Source: an uncultured Lachnospiraceae bacterium
GTDB lineage: Bacteria > Bacillota > Clostridia > Lachnospirales > Lachnospiraceae
Direction of reading: 5' to 3'
Assembly: GCA_910576815.1 (NCBI GenBank)
Contig: CAJTKA010000033.1
Location: forward strand, 1-37,333
DNA: 37,333 bases
Positions 1 to 7,712 of this stretch are shown piece by piece (positions within the stretch are counted from its first letter, which is position 1; every line of letters starts with the position of its first letter). Under the pieces are notes generated by a model that was not told the origin of the DNA, made no database searches, and saw only the letters and a program-made list of their open reading frames with translations. The translations under genes and the position numbers were made by a program.

Positions 1-115
1 TGTTCATTACCAACTGTGCTGGATATAATCACTCAGGATTCCGAGAGATTATTTATTTTTTCAAACATGTTGCAGCTGCGCTTCCTGTCTGATGGAGCCA
101 GTGTAGCATGACCAC

Positions 116-147
116 TCGGAAAGTTTCCGTAATCAAATCGGAAAGTT
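116..147. repeat. Short direct repeat with palindrome after the BTAD gene
   Basis: TCGGAAAGTT occurs at 116-125 and again at 138-147. The first copy is part of a perfect 13-nt palindrome, CGGAAAGTTTCCG (117-129). The second copy overlaps the stop codon of the BTAD-domain gene. There is no T-run, so it is not a convincing terminator. Bases 1-115 show no gene I can support. Confidence 0.35.
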
Positions 148-685
148 ATCGGAATCCTTTCAGTTTGCGGCTGTAGTAGATCTCCTTCTCCTTATTTCCC
201 TGCTTTTCATAGTGAACAAGCAGCCTGCCAAGCACCTCGTAATATGCCATATCATAGACCGCTTCGTATTCCTCCACCCACTCATAGCTGTTCTCAAACA
301 AAAGAGGAGCCGTATAGATCCGTTCCGCACGTTCCCAATCCTCAACATTCTCACTGTCGAGGCACCTGATAAACTCCTGCAGATCCAGCTCTATCAGCTC
401 CGTATCCAGATAGATTTCTTCTCTGTATATGGCAAGCGGCAGCTCGATTCCTTCTTTCTTCTGCCATCCGTTCAGAAATGCGCATACCTTATACAAACTG
501 TCGCGGGCTTTTCCTCTCTCCGCCTCTGCCCACATCAATTCTTCCAGCATCCTCTTTCTGACTGCCCTCCCTCCGCTGCAGCAAAGATAGGAGAGCAATT
601 CTTCCGCCTTTCTGTTTTTCATCGGATGATAGCGCCCATTTCCATAAATGCTGAATTTACCAAAGCATTCAATTTGCACGCTCAT
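146..685 (-). CDS. SARP/BTAD-type transcriptional regulator without receiver domain
   Basis: This 179-aa protein looks like the output half of a SARP-like or BTAD-containing regulator. The N-terminal ~90 residues resemble a winged helix (start MSVQIECFGKFSIYG, then RKAEELLSYLCCSGG and KARDSLYKVCAFLNGW, typical of OmpR-like folds joined to BTAD). Residues ~95-175 are all-helical with the BTAD pattern (YEAVYDMAYYEVLGRLLVHYE). There is no receiver, ATPase or HTH-LuxR domain, so it is much shorter than most family members. The ATG lies inside the end of the AbrB-like gene (17-nt overlap in another frame), which implies translational coupling and joint function. The target is unknown. The family call is fairly secure and the role is inferred. 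Confidence 0.72.
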   Translation of the reverse strand: MSVQIECFGKFSIYGNGRYHPMKNRKAEELLSYLCCSGGRAVRKRMLEELMWAEAERGKARDSLYKVCAFLNGWQKKEGIELPLAIYREEIYLDTELIELDLQEFIRCLDSENVEDWERAERIYTAPLLFENSYEWVEEYEAVYDMAYYEVLGRLLVHYEKQGNKEKEIYYSRKLKGFR

Positions 686-848
686 TTTTTTTCGTCCCGA
701 CCATAGTTTGCGTCAGGAGGATCGGTGTCAGCAGGATTCCCGTCTGTGTGATACTGCATTCCAGAAAATCCTGCTCCCTGATAGAAAAAGCTGCCCTTGC
801 CTGCGCGGGGAGACAGATCATCCCCTCGTTTTTCACTTGTACTCTCAT
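669..848 (-). CDS. Small AbrB/SpoVT-like swapped-hairpin DNA-binding protein
   Basis: This 59-aa protein starts MRVQVKNEGMICLPAQARA and continues FSIREQDFLECSITQTGILLTPI. That is the beta-alpha-beta-beta pattern of the AbrB/MazE swapped-hairpin domain (V-x-N-x-G-x-I-x-L-P, then a hydrophobic strand pair). I chose the ATG at 848 because AGGGG lies just upstream; an upstream in-frame extension to 947 has no such signal and would precede the conserved domain. Its stop codon overlaps the BTAD gene start by 17 nt. It is probably a dimeric transcription factor made from the same mRNA as the BTAD regulator. An antitoxin of MazE type is the alternative, but no toxin gene is next to it. Confidence 0.68.
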   Translation of the reverse strand: MRVQVKNEGMICLPAQARAAFSIREQDFLECSITQTGILLTPILLTQTMVGTKKNERAN

Positions 849-952
849 TGTTTTTCCCCTTTTACGTTTTTCCATCATTCGAATTATCCTGCCCGATCTA
901 CAGATCAGACTGTCTGCTTTGACACCTTTTTTATGATAAATCCGCACAATGG

Positions 953-989
953 TTTACATAATATTACCATAATTTCCATGTTATGTAAA
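953..989. promoter_or_regulatory. Perfect 9-bp inverted repeat upstream of the AbrB-like gene
   Basis: TTTACATAA (953-961) and TTATGTAAA (981-989) are perfect inverted copies 19 bp apart. They sit in the AT-rich gap between the AbrB-like gene and the divergent DUF6062-like gene. AbrB-like proteins often bind AT-rich upstream DNA of their own operon, so autoregulation is a reasonable guess. No clear -35/-10 pair for the minus strand was found. Confidence 0.35.
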
Positions 990-1033
990 GTTATTTATGT
1001 GCCGTGTCCGTCTTTCACGATCCATGCCGCGGT

Positions 1034-1079
1034 AAGGTTACACTGTGACCTTTCCTTATTGCCCACAGGGTGCTATACT
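1034..1079 (+). promoter_or_regulatory. Dyad operator-like site and -10 before the DUF6062-like gene
   Basis: AAGGTTACACTGTGACCTT (1034-1052) is a 19-bp dyad with one mismatch per arm. It has the length and layout of MerR-family operators. TATACT at 1074-1079 is a plausible -10, 48 nt before the ATG. The matching -35 region (about 1051-1056) is poor and abuts the dyad, as expected for an activator-dependent promoter. No MerR gene is in the window. Confidence 0.4.
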
Positions 1080-1126
1080 GGATGATAAGAAGCAGCGATC
1101 CGTTGCCCGCGAAAGGAGTCTTACCT

Positions 1127-1888
1127 ATGAAAGAAAAACTCTACACCATCCCCCTAAACGACGCTATGAATGCGCAGGACGAATGTCCTTTCTGCTTTAT
1201 CGAACGCAATGTGGAACAGGATCTTTTGGATTTTGTCCTCGGCTCCGGCTCCTCCTACATGGAGAGCGACGTCCGGGAACAGACTGACAAAGAAGGGTTT
1301 TGCAGAAATCATTTCAAAAAAATGTTTGATTACGGGAATACGCTGGGAAACGCCTGGATCCTGAAAACACATTACCAGCGGATGAACCGTGAACTGCATG
1401 AGCAGGTAAAAGGCTTCAAGCCCGGAAAGACCTCCTTTAAGGATATGCTCAAAAAGCAGAGCGGCTGCACCAATCCCATCGGTATCTGGGTCGCTGAGAA
1501 GGAAACCTCCTGCTACATCTGCAAACGCTACGCCGACACTTATGAGCGCTATCTGGACACCTTTTTCGTGATGTTCCAAAAGGATCCCGACTTTCGGGAA
1601 AAAGTCAAAAACAGCAAAGGATTCTGTCTCCACCACTTCGGCGATCTGTGCGAAGCAAGCGAAAGCCGTTTAGGCGAAAAGGACAAAAAAGCCTTTTATG
1701 ACCTGATCTTCCCGCTGATGGAAGAAAATATGACACGCCTGTCAGAAGATGTTTCCTGGCTGGTGGAGAAATTTGACTACCGCAACAAGGACGCCGACTG
1801 GAAAAATTCAAGAGATGCCATCCAGCGCGGCATGCAGAAATTAAAGGGCGGCTATCCCGCCGATCCGCCGTATCAGGCGAATAAATAG
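1127..1888 (+). CDS. DUF6062-like Cys/His-rich protein
   Basis: This 253-aa soluble protein begins MKEKLYTIPLNDAMNAQDECPFC. The ATG at 1127 was chosen because GAAAGGAG lies 10 nt upstream; an earlier start at 1070 has no RBS. It has two CxxC-type pairs (CPFC near residue 21, CYIC near 131) and two FC-x-x-H-F motifs (FCRNHF, FCLHHF). The arrangement suggests an internally duplicated metal-binding fold with Cys/His ligands. The text matches my memory of DUF6062 proteins of Lachnospiraceae, whose function is unknown. It stands alone, divergent from the AbrB/BTAD pair, and ends just before a strong two-way terminator. Confidence 0.75.
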   Translation: MKEKLYTIPLNDAMNAQDECPFCFIERNVEQDLLDFVLGSGSSYMESDVREQTDKEGFCRNHFKKMFDYGNTLGNAWILKTHYQRMNRELHEQVKGFKPGKTSFKDMLKKQSGCTNPIGIWVAEKETSCYICKRYADTYERYLDTFFVMFQKDPDFREKVKNSKGFCLHHFGDLCEASESRLGEKDKKAFYDLIFPLMEENMTRLSEDVSWLVEKFDYRNKDADWKNSRDAIQRGMQKLKGGYPADPPYQANK

Positions 1889-1894
1889 AAACAA

Positions 1895-1926
1895 AGGAGG
1901 TATTCTTCTCACGAAGAATACCTCCT
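1895..1926. terminator. Bidirectional rho-independent terminator
   Basis: Perfect 13-bp stem: AGGAGGTATTCTT (1895-1907) and AAGAATACCTCCT (1914-1926), loop CTCACG. GTTTTCTG follows on the plus strand and TTTGTTTC on the minus strand. It separates the convergent genes ending at 1888 and 1977. Confidence 0.85.
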
Positions 1927-1976
1927 GTTTTCTGCACTTTTACATTCTTTCCTGGTTCCTCTATGACTTGACCTGT

Positions 1977-2324
1977 CTATGCCTCCGCGTAGCCATCGTC
2001 CTCGTCATCAAAGAACTCTTCGACTTTCTTTGCGCCGCCGACGACCTTGTCTGCTGCCTCCGCCTTTGCCGCCTGAATGCCTTCTTTAAAGACATCCTTC
2101 ACTTCTTCTTTCAGGCTCTCTTCCGCCTTATTCAAATCCAGATTCACATAGTTGCGGTCAGGATCGCCCTCGTCGAGATCTTCGTCAAAGTTATCGAAAT
2201 CATCGTCATCGTCAAAATCATCATCCAGAAAAGCGTCCCTGCTCTTGAGATAGTAGTACGCTCCTCCTGCTACGGCGCCAAGAGCCGCTGTCAGAAATAA
2301 TGCTTTACCAAATTTTTTTGCCAT
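1977..2324 (-). CDS. Acidic membrane-anchored protein of unknown function
   Basis: This 115-aa protein starts MAKKFGKALFLTAALGAVAGGAYYYLK. That is one N-terminal hydrophobic, glycine-rich segment, then a run of Asp/Glu (DDDFDDDDDFDNFDEDLDEGD) and a charged helical tail (KVVGGAKKVEEFFDDEDDG). ATG 2324 was chosen for its AAGGAGA RBS; the longer upstream frame reads through its promoter. It resembles small YtxH-like or other single-pass Firmicutes envelope proteins, but I do not recognise the family. It has its own promoter (TTTACA-16-TATAAT) and shares a terminator with the DUF6062-like gene. Confidence 0.7.
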   Translation of the reverse strand: MAKKFGKALFLTAALGAVAGGAYYYLKSRDAFLDDDFDDDDDFDNFDEDLDEGDPDRNYVNLDLNKAEESLKEEVKDVFKEGIQAAKAEAADKVVGGAKKVEEFFDDEDDGYAEA

Positions 2325-2364
2325 CAGTGTTCTCCTTTCACGGATTGTCGCCCATGTATCTGTT

Positions 2365-2392
2365 ATTATATATACTAATACTATTTTGTAAA
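2365..2392 (-). promoter_or_regulatory. Sigma-A-type promoter of the acidic membrane protein
   Basis: On the minus strand, TTTACA (2387-2392), a 16-bp spacer and TATAAT (2365-2370) lie 41 nt upstream of the ATG at 2324. Confidence 0.65.
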
Positions 2393-2500
2393 AATGAAAA
2401 GAGAATATGTATAAAAAAACAGTAAAATTTACCAAATCCGCCTGACAACCACTACATCTTGTGCTGAGAAAATTTTTCAAAACTAGTTTTCTCCTGAACG

Positions 2501-2550
2501 TTGAATCCTCGCTGCTGTTGTGCTATAGTAGAATCTGACCGAAAAGGTCA
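2501..2550 (+). promoter_or_regulatory. tetR promoter with operator-like palindrome at the start site
   Basis: TTGAAT (2501-2506), an exact 17-bp spacer and TATAGT (2524-2529) form a strong promoter. TGACC-GAAAA-GGTCA (2536-2550) begins where transcription should start. A palindrome there is a good place for TetR self-repression. Confidence 0.7.
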
Positions 2551-2573
2551 ATTTATGTAGAATCGGGGAAGAC

Positions 2574-3176
2574 ATGAACGAAAAATTTTTTGATTTAAAA
2601 AAGGAAAAGCAGGACCGCATGATCAACGCTGCCTTAAAAATATTCGCTCTTGGTGGCTATAAACATGCCAGTACTGACGACATCGTAGTAGAGGCCGGCA
2701 TCAGCAAAGGATTACTGTTTCACTATTTCGGGAGTAAGCTCGGTCTTTACAGCTTCCTCTTTGATTACAGTGTACGCTTTATGAAACTCGAGTTGACGGG
2801 CGCCATCTCCTCCACAGAACAGGATTATTTTGAGATCCGCAGACTGATGGAATATGCCAGACTGCAGGTCCTTAAGAATTATCCCTACATGCAGCAATTC
2901 TTAAACCGCTGCCGCTGCGAGGATGTGAGCGAGGCGCTGGTAGCCATTGAGCGGCAGAGAAACGTGCTCAGCGACGTGCAGGCCGTGCTGAAAAATCAGG
3001 CAGACCGTTCGCGTTTTAAGGCGGAGGTCGATTATGAAAAACTTGATCATATGCTCACCTACACCTTAAACGGATTGATGAACGCGCATTTTGAGGATGC
3101 TTCTTTCCATCCCGATATGCTCTACGAGGAGAGCTGCGCTTATCTGAATATGGTGAAAGCATTATCCTATCGCTAG
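2574..3176 (+). CDS. TetR/AcrR family transcriptional regulator
   Basis: This 200-aa regulator has a TetR N-terminal helix-turn-helix: RMINAALKIFALGGYKHAS, then TDDIVVEAGISKGLLFHYFGSK and LGLYSFL (residues ~14-58). The rest (60-200) is a helical ligand-binding and dimer domain that differs between subfamilies, so no ligand can be named. The ATG follows GGGGAAG. The palindrome at the transcription start suggests autorepression. No efflux pump or enzyme gene is divergent from it, so the regulated target may be itself or elsewhere. Length and domain order are normal for the family. Confidence 0.88.
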   Translation: MNEKFFDLKKEKQDRMINAALKIFALGGYKHASTDDIVVEAGISKGLLFHYFGSKLGLYSFLFDYSVRFMKLELTGAISSTEQDYFEIRRLMEYARLQVLKNYPYMQQFLNRCRCEDVSEALVAIERQRNVLSDVQAVLKNQADRSRFKAEVDYEKLDHMLTYTLNGLMNAHFEDASFHPDMLYEESCAYLNMVKALSYR

Positions 3177-3196
3177 AGTATACTTTTGCAAACGAA

Positions 3197-3224
3197 AAGC
3201 TTGGCTTAGCGCCAGGCTTTTTTT
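3197..3224 (+). terminator. Rho-independent terminator after tetR
   Basis: AAGCTTGGC (3197-3205) pairs with GCCAGGCTT (3211-3219), with one G-T pair and loop TTAGC. A T-run follows to 3224. The stop codon of the convergent MocR gene lies in the loop. Confidence 0.8.
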
Positions 3225-4684
3225 AATCTCCCGATTCCTTCCCGGATCTCTGTCTCAGACAGTCCCCCGTAACCCAAAATCACAGTAGCCAGGCTGTTTT
3301 TCCGCTGTCCGTCCTCCGGCCTTTTGACTTCTTTGGTCAATTTTGCCGTCAAAGTGGCTTCTGCCTGCGCGTCCCCCATCATGCGAAACGCACTCATCCC
3401 GTAAACTTTCACATCCGCCTCCGCCGCCGCCCTGACAAGACTTTCCTCATCCCGCCCTCTCTTGTCGGTCAGCAGGATGTGCAGCCCTGCATTCTCACCT
3501 TTGACGTCAAAATCCGCCTCCCATCCTTTGATCTCTCCCAGGAGCAAATCATGCTTGCCGCGGTAAACCTTGCGCATCTTATTGAGGTAGCGTTCAAAAT
3601 AACCGTCACGAATAAATTCGTTTAAGATCGTCTGGTCGATCCTGGATACCGTGGAAGAAATAAAACTGCACTCGCTGCGGTATTTTTCCAGAAGCGGATA
3701 AGGCAGCACCATATAGCTGACACGGATCGCAGGGGCGATCGACTTAGAGAAGGTTCCCAGATAGATTACCCTTCCCTGCGAATCGGATGCCTGCAGGGAA
3801 GGCAGGGGCCTTCCTTTATAGCGAAACTCACTGTCGTAATCATCCTCGATCAGATAGCGTCCCTCCGCCTCCGCCGCCCAGCTAAGAAGCTCCATACGCC
3901 TTCCGATGGGCATGGAGATACCTGTCGGATACTGGCGGGAAGGCATCACGTAAGCAACCTGTGCGCCACTCTCCCGCAGCTGATCGACGCGGATCCCTTT
4001 TTCATCCATGGGCACCAGGGAAATCGGGTAAGCAAAAGAATGGAAGATCCGATAGGCTCTCCTATAGGTTGGATTTTCCATAGCGATCGGCACATGACGT
4101 CCCAGCAATTTCTCCAGCAAAAGAAGCAGGAAGTCATTTCCTGCTCCAATGATGATCTGTTCCGGCCCGCAGTTGACGCCGCGGGAACCGTGCAGATAGC
4201 GACATATCGTAATCCTAAGTTCCTCATCCCCCTGGGGCTCCCCCAAGGCAAACATCTGACTTTTCGCATCTACCAAAATGTTTTTGGTGATCTTTTTCCA
4301 GGTGGTATAGGGAAAATGCGTCATGTCGATGGCAGTGGGAGAAAAGTCATAGCGAAAGGCGCTCGCCGACTCTTTCCCGAATGTCTGCACCTTCTCCCCC
4401 GCTGTCGACATCCCGGTATTATACTGCCCTTCCGTGGCATTCACAAAATACCCGCTCTTAGGCTTGGCCGTCAGATAGCCTTCCGCCACAAGCTGACCGT
4501 AAGCCATATCCACCGTCGTTCTGGATACTTGCAGAGAATCCGAGAGGAATCTGGCTGAAGGCAGCCTTTCGTCTGGCAAAAGGCTCCCTGTCCTAATCTC
4601 CTCCCGGATATATTCATAAAGCTGCTCGTATAAAGTTTTACCGCTCTCCTTCTCTAAGCGAATACGGATCGGTAACTCTTTCAT
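3206..4684 (-). CDS. MocR/PdxR-type GntR-aminotransferase transcriptional regulator
   Basis: This 492-aa protein joins a GntR winged helix (residues ~10-82: LYEQLYEYIREEIRTGSL, LPSARFLSDSLQVSRTTVDMAY, GYLTAKPKSGYFV) to a fold-type I aminotransferase domain (~110-490). The PLP-site signatures are visible: ENPTY (203-207), DDYDSEFRY (281-289) and GTFSKSIAPA, in which Lys314 should form the PLP aldimine. Family members use PLP or an amino-acid adduct as effector; known examples control PLP synthesis or GABA use. The gene sits alone facing tetR, with DUF2225 and glnS upstream on the same strand. The target is not evident here: no pdx or gab genes are nearby. Confidence 0.9.
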   Translation of the reverse strand: MKELPIRIRLEKESGKTLYEQLYEYIREEIRTGSLLPDERLPSARFLSDSLQVSRTTVDMAYGQLVAEGYLTAKPKSGYFVNATEGQYNTGMSTAGEKVQTFGKESASAFRYDFSPTAIDMTHFPYTTWKKITKNILVDAKSQMFALGEPQGDEELRITICRYLHGSRGVNCGPEQIIIGAGNDFLLLLLEKLLGRHVPIAMENPTYRRAYRIFHSFAYPISLVPMDEKGIRVDQLRESGAQVAYVMPSRQYPTGISMPIGRRMELLSWAAEAEGRYLIEDDYDSEFRYKGRPLPSLQASDSQGRVIYLGTFSKSIAPAIRVSYMVLPYPLLEKYRSECSFISSTVSRIDQTILNEFIRDGYFERYLNKMRKVYRGKHDLLLGEIKGWEADFDVKGENAGLHILLTDKRGRDEESLVRAAAEADVKVYGMSAFRMMGDAQAEATLTAKLTKEVKRPEDGQRKNSLATVILGYGGLSETEIREGIGRLKKAWR

Positions 4685-4701
4685 AGCAATCTGCGCCTCC
4701 G

Positions 4702-5568
4702 CTATTTCTTGGCGGCTGCGTTCTTTTCCTTGATCTTTTTCATGATCATTTCCTTCACATCCCGCGCCTTATCCTTCATACGGGGATTGGCTGTCTTTGA
4801 CGTAATGAGACCCGTGATCAGACGGCTCGCCACATCATACTGCTCAAAACGCATGGCCGTAACCGCGATCAGGAAATCCACTGTAGGCTCATCCATGCCG
4901 CACATGGGGAAACTCTCGGTCTGTCTCGCCGCCAGGAAGCCTTCCAGCGCATTGCGGAGAAACTCCTCCTCCTCCTCCTGACACTGCTTCTTCTTCTCCT
5001 CGTAGCCTTCCTCTGCCGGATCCAGATGCTCTGCCTGCCCTCTGAGAAGCCAAGCCGTCTTCAGGCAGATATATGCCTTTTCACTCGCCTTAGTCTGTTT
5101 GACGATCGCATTGGCAAGCGCCATCTTATAGCGCTCCAGCGCCTCGTCATAACTATAGGTCTCCGCCATCTCCTTCTGCGGTTTAAAATTCGCGGAGATT
5201 GCCTTCTGGATATTCTTTGCCTGCGGAGACGTCAGATATTTGAAAAATCTGCTCAGTGCCGCATAACCGCAGGACGGGCACATGATCACATCATATTTTA
5301 ACAGATCGATCTGCTCATATCTGGGACGCAGATCCAAATCACTCCCCGCTAACTTTGCTTTACCGATTTTGACGGTCCTAGCCTTAAATTCTCTGTCACA
5401 AAGCGGACAGGTAAAGGATTTGTCAAAGAGGAAATCCTGCTCCTGTGTCACATGTGCAGCGGCTTCTCCGCCTTCTCCATCCTCCGCCTTTTTGGGGGCC
5501 TCATAGAGATCCATCCCTTCCAGATTACTCAGTCCAAACTGCTCTAACCCCGACAAAAGTCCTGCCAT
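4702..5568 (-). CDS. DUF2225 family zinc-ribbon protein
   Basis: This 288-aa protein carries the DUF2225 pattern: CPLC near residue 55, then RPRYEQIDLLKYDVIMCPSCGYAA, giving two CxxC pairs for a likely zinc ribbon. The C-terminal half is helical and TPR-like (YDEALERYKMALANAIV, AYICLKTAWLLRGQ), ending in a Lys-rich tail. ATG 5568 is preferred because GGAGG lies 8 nt upstream; a GTG at 5583 would contain that RBS. The family is widespread in Firmicutes with no settled function. It follows glnS on the same strand after about 53 nt and precedes the MocR regulator. Confidence 0.82.
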   Translation of the reverse strand: MAGLLSGLEQFGLSNLEGMDLYEAPKKAEDGEGGEAAAHVTQEQDFLFDKSFTCPLCDREFKARTVKIGKAKLAGSDLDLRPRYEQIDLLKYDVIMCPSCGYAALSRFFKYLTSPQAKNIQKAISANFKPQKEMAETYSYDEALERYKMALANAIVKQTKASEKAYICLKTAWLLRGQAEHLDPAEEGYEEKKKQCQEEEEEFLRNALEGFLAARQTESFPMCGMDEPTVDFLIAVTAMRFEQYDVASRLITGLITSKTANPRMKDKARDVKEMIMKKIKEKNAAAKK

Positions 5569-5621
5569 TTGTTTATCCTCCACCTTTATTCGTTCAACTA
5601 TAGCCCTTCAATTATATACTA

Positions 5622-7289
5622 TTATTCTGATTTCGGCAATACATACGAGCTCTTAAGTGACACAATTCTGTTAAAAACAAGGTTACCCGGCTTGGAATCT
5701 TTACAATCCACACAAAAAAACCCCTGTCTGACAAACTGAAAGCTCTCGTAAGCCTCTGCATCCTTCACCGACGGCTCAATGCGGCAGTCTTTTAAGACTT
5801 TCAGCGAATCAGGATTTAAGTTGAGACTGCCGTCCTCATTGTAGACACCCTTCTCCTCGTCGATGATGTTTTCGTAAAGGCGAATTTCCGCCTGCACGGA
5901 CTGAGCCGCTGACACCCAGTGGATGGTTCCCTTGACCTTTCGTCCGTCAGGGCTGTTCCCGCCTCTGGAAGCCGGGTCGTAGGTACAGTGCACGACCGAC
6001 ACTCTCCCCGCCTCATCCTTTTCATAATCGGTGCATTTGACAAAGTAAGCGCCCATGAGCCGCACCTCATTGCCCGGGAACAGCCGGAAATACTTCTTCG
6101 GCGGCTCCTCCATAAAGTCCTCCCGCTCAATGTAGAGCTCCCTGCTAAACGGCACCTCACGGGATCCGAGGCTCTCATTTTCCGGGTTATTCACCACGGG
6201 CAGCAATTCGGTCTGCCCTTCGGGATAATTGTCAATGATCAGCTTGACCGGATCAGTCACTGCCATGATCCGCGGGCGTTTCAGCTTCAGATCCTCCCTG
6301 ATGCAATACTCCAACATCGAGTACTCCGCCGAGGAATTTGCCTTCGAAACACCGCACAGATCCACAAACAGCCGAATGGATTCCGGTGTGAAACCGCGTC
6401 TTCTGAGAGCGGCGATGGACACCAGTCTGGGGTCGTCCCAGCCGTCCACGATGCCGTCTTCCACCAGCTTCTTGATATAGCGCTTACCGGTGACCACGTT
6501 GGTCAAATACATTTTGGCAAACTCGATCTGCTTGGGCGGATGGGGGTATTCAAGCTCCGTCACCACCCAGTTGTAAAGCGGTCTGTGATCTTCAAATTCC
6601 AAGGTACAGATCGAGTGCGTAATGCCCTCAATCGCGTCCTCGATGGGATGCGCGTAATCGTACATCGGATAGATGCACCATTTGTCGCCCGTATTCTGAT
6701 GGGACAGATGCGCCACCCGATAAAGGATGGGATCGCGCATATTGATGTTGGGCGAGGACATGTCGATCTTCGCTCTGAGAGTCTTTTCTCCGTCCGCGTA
6801 TTTTCCTTCTTTCATCTCGGTAAAGAGTCGCAGATTTTCTTCCACACTGCGTTCTCTGTTGGGATCATCGCGCCCGGGCTCCGTCAGGGTCCCTCGATAT
6901 TCCCGCATCTCATCCGCCGTCAGGTCGGAGACATAGGCCTTGCCCTTTTTAATGAGTTTGACCGCACCCTCGTACATCTCGTCAAAGTAATCGGAGGCAA
7001 AAAAGAGCCTGTCCTCAAAATCCGCTCCCAGCCACTTCACGTCAGCCTTGATGGATTCCACAAACTCGCTCTTTTCCTTGGTAGGATTCGTGTCATCGAA
7101 ACGCATATTGAATTTGCCGCCATACTGCGCCGCCAGCCCCGAATTTAAAAGAATGCTCTTGGCATGGCCAATATGCAGATAGCCGTTGGGCTCGGGCGGA
7201 AATCTGGTGTGCACCGTATCATAAACACCCTCCGCCAGATCTTTCTCTATGATCTGCTCGATAAAATTCTTAGATTCTTTGGCTTCCAC
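5622..7289 (-). CDS. glnS: Glutaminyl-tRNA synthetase
   Basis: This 555-aa class I synthetase charges tRNA-Gln with glutamine. RFPPEPNGYLHIGHAKS (29-45) holds the HIGH motif. FDDTNPTKEKSEFVESI and the GlnRS-type block GWDDPRLVSIAALRRRGFTPESIR follow, then the two beta-barrel anticodon domains (from about residue 345, with LYIEREDF and the late segment KVKGTIHWVSA). The KMSKS region reads VVTGKRYIKK, where E. coli GlnRS has VMSKRKL, so the second motif is degenerate. The start is a GTG behind GAGGAGAG. Length is normal for the family. No T-box leader was recognised upstream. Confidence 0.95.
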   Translation of the reverse strand: MEAKESKNFIEQIIEKDLAEGVYDTVHTRFPPEPNGYLHIGHAKSILLNSGLAAQYGGKFNMRFDDTNPTKEKSEFVESIKADVKWLGADFEDRLFFASDYFDEMYEGAVKLIKKGKAYVSDLTADEMREYRGTLTEPGRDDPNRERSVEENLRLFTEMKEGKYADGEKTLRAKIDMSSPNINMRDPILYRVAHLSHQNTGDKWCIYPMYDYAHPIEDAIEGITHSICTLEFEDHRPLYNWVVTELEYPHPPKQIEFAKMYLTNVVTGKRYIKKLVEDGIVDGWDDPRLVSIAALRRRGFTPESIRLFVDLCGVSKANSSAEYSMLEYCIREDLKLKRPRIMAVTDPVKLIIDNYPEGQTELLPVVNNPENESLGSREVPFSRELYIEREDFMEEPPKKYFRLFPGNEVRLMGAYFVKCTDYEKDEAGRVSVVHCTYDPASRGGNSPDGRKVKGTIHWVSAAQSVQAEIRLYENIIDEEKGVYNEDGSLNLNPDSLKVLKDCRIEPSVKDAEAYESFQFVRQGFFCVDCKDSKPGNLVFNRIVSLKSSYVLPKSE

Positions 7290-7366
7290 GTTTCTTCTCT
7301 CCTCTATCCTATCTATCGTGTTTGAAACATCATTGTGTCAGCGGGAATTTTCACTTTATCAACATA

Positions 7367-7399
7367 AGGGCAAAATCCCACCCTGTGAAATCTTGCCCT
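7367..7399. repeat. Inverted repeat upstream of glnS
   Basis: AGGGCAA (7367-7373) and TTGCCCT (7393-7399) are perfect inverted copies separated by 19 nt. They lie between the tiny membrane-protein gene and glnS. With no T-run it may be an mRNA stem in the glnS leader or a weak end signal for the small gene. Confidence 0.35.
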
Positions 7400-7431
7400 A
7401 TCGCTATGCTTTCTCTACGTGTTGCTGCGCG

Positions 7432-7548
7432 TTAATCTTCCTCATCGTCCACCGCGGCCGCGATCCCGGAAACCACCGAAGATACCACGGAAATCACAAC
7501 AGGAATGATCACTACCACCAAAAAACCGCCCAATAACAATGTAAACAT
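7432..7548 (-). CDS. Tiny (38-aa) single-pass membrane protein
   Basis: The minus strand encodes 38 residues: a start MFTLLLGGFLVVVIIPVV, a continuing Val/Ile/Ser-rich hydrophobic stretch, and the tail AAAVDDEED before TAA. One membrane span of about 25-30 residues with an acidic C-terminal tail is a classic small bacterial membrane protein. GGGGG lies about 10 nt before the ATG, a modest RBS. A longer open frame over the same DNA (to 7627) has no membrane logic or good start and was not chosen. No family is recognised. It could be co-transcribed with glnS. Confidence 0.5.
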   Translation of the reverse strand: MFTLLLGGFLVVVIIPVVISVVSSVVSGIAAAVDDEED

Positions 7549-7712
7549 AATCAAATGCCCCCATTCCGAGACGTACTGCCGCCCCTCTGCCTACTGACAC
7601 TTTATCTATCAAAAAAACGCTGTACAAGAATTATTATACACATTTTCAAAAAAACTGCAAGACCCGACACAAAATCCCGGACCGCCTGCATTGCTACAGT
7701 TTCACCGTAAAA

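Noticed and set aside
5919..7148. Long plus-strand open frame (409 codons) opposite glnS
   Set aside because: It mirrors a well-conserved gene on the minus strand, lacks an RBS and has His/Arg-rich shadow-like text.
7290..7431. T-box riboswitch before glnS
   Set aside because: The short leader has one 7-bp inverted repeat but no T-box sequence or terminator pair.
7442..7627. 61-codon frame overlapping the tiny membrane protein
   Set aside because: Gly/Arg-rich text in the wrong frame, with no RBS; the 38-aa frame is more protein-like.
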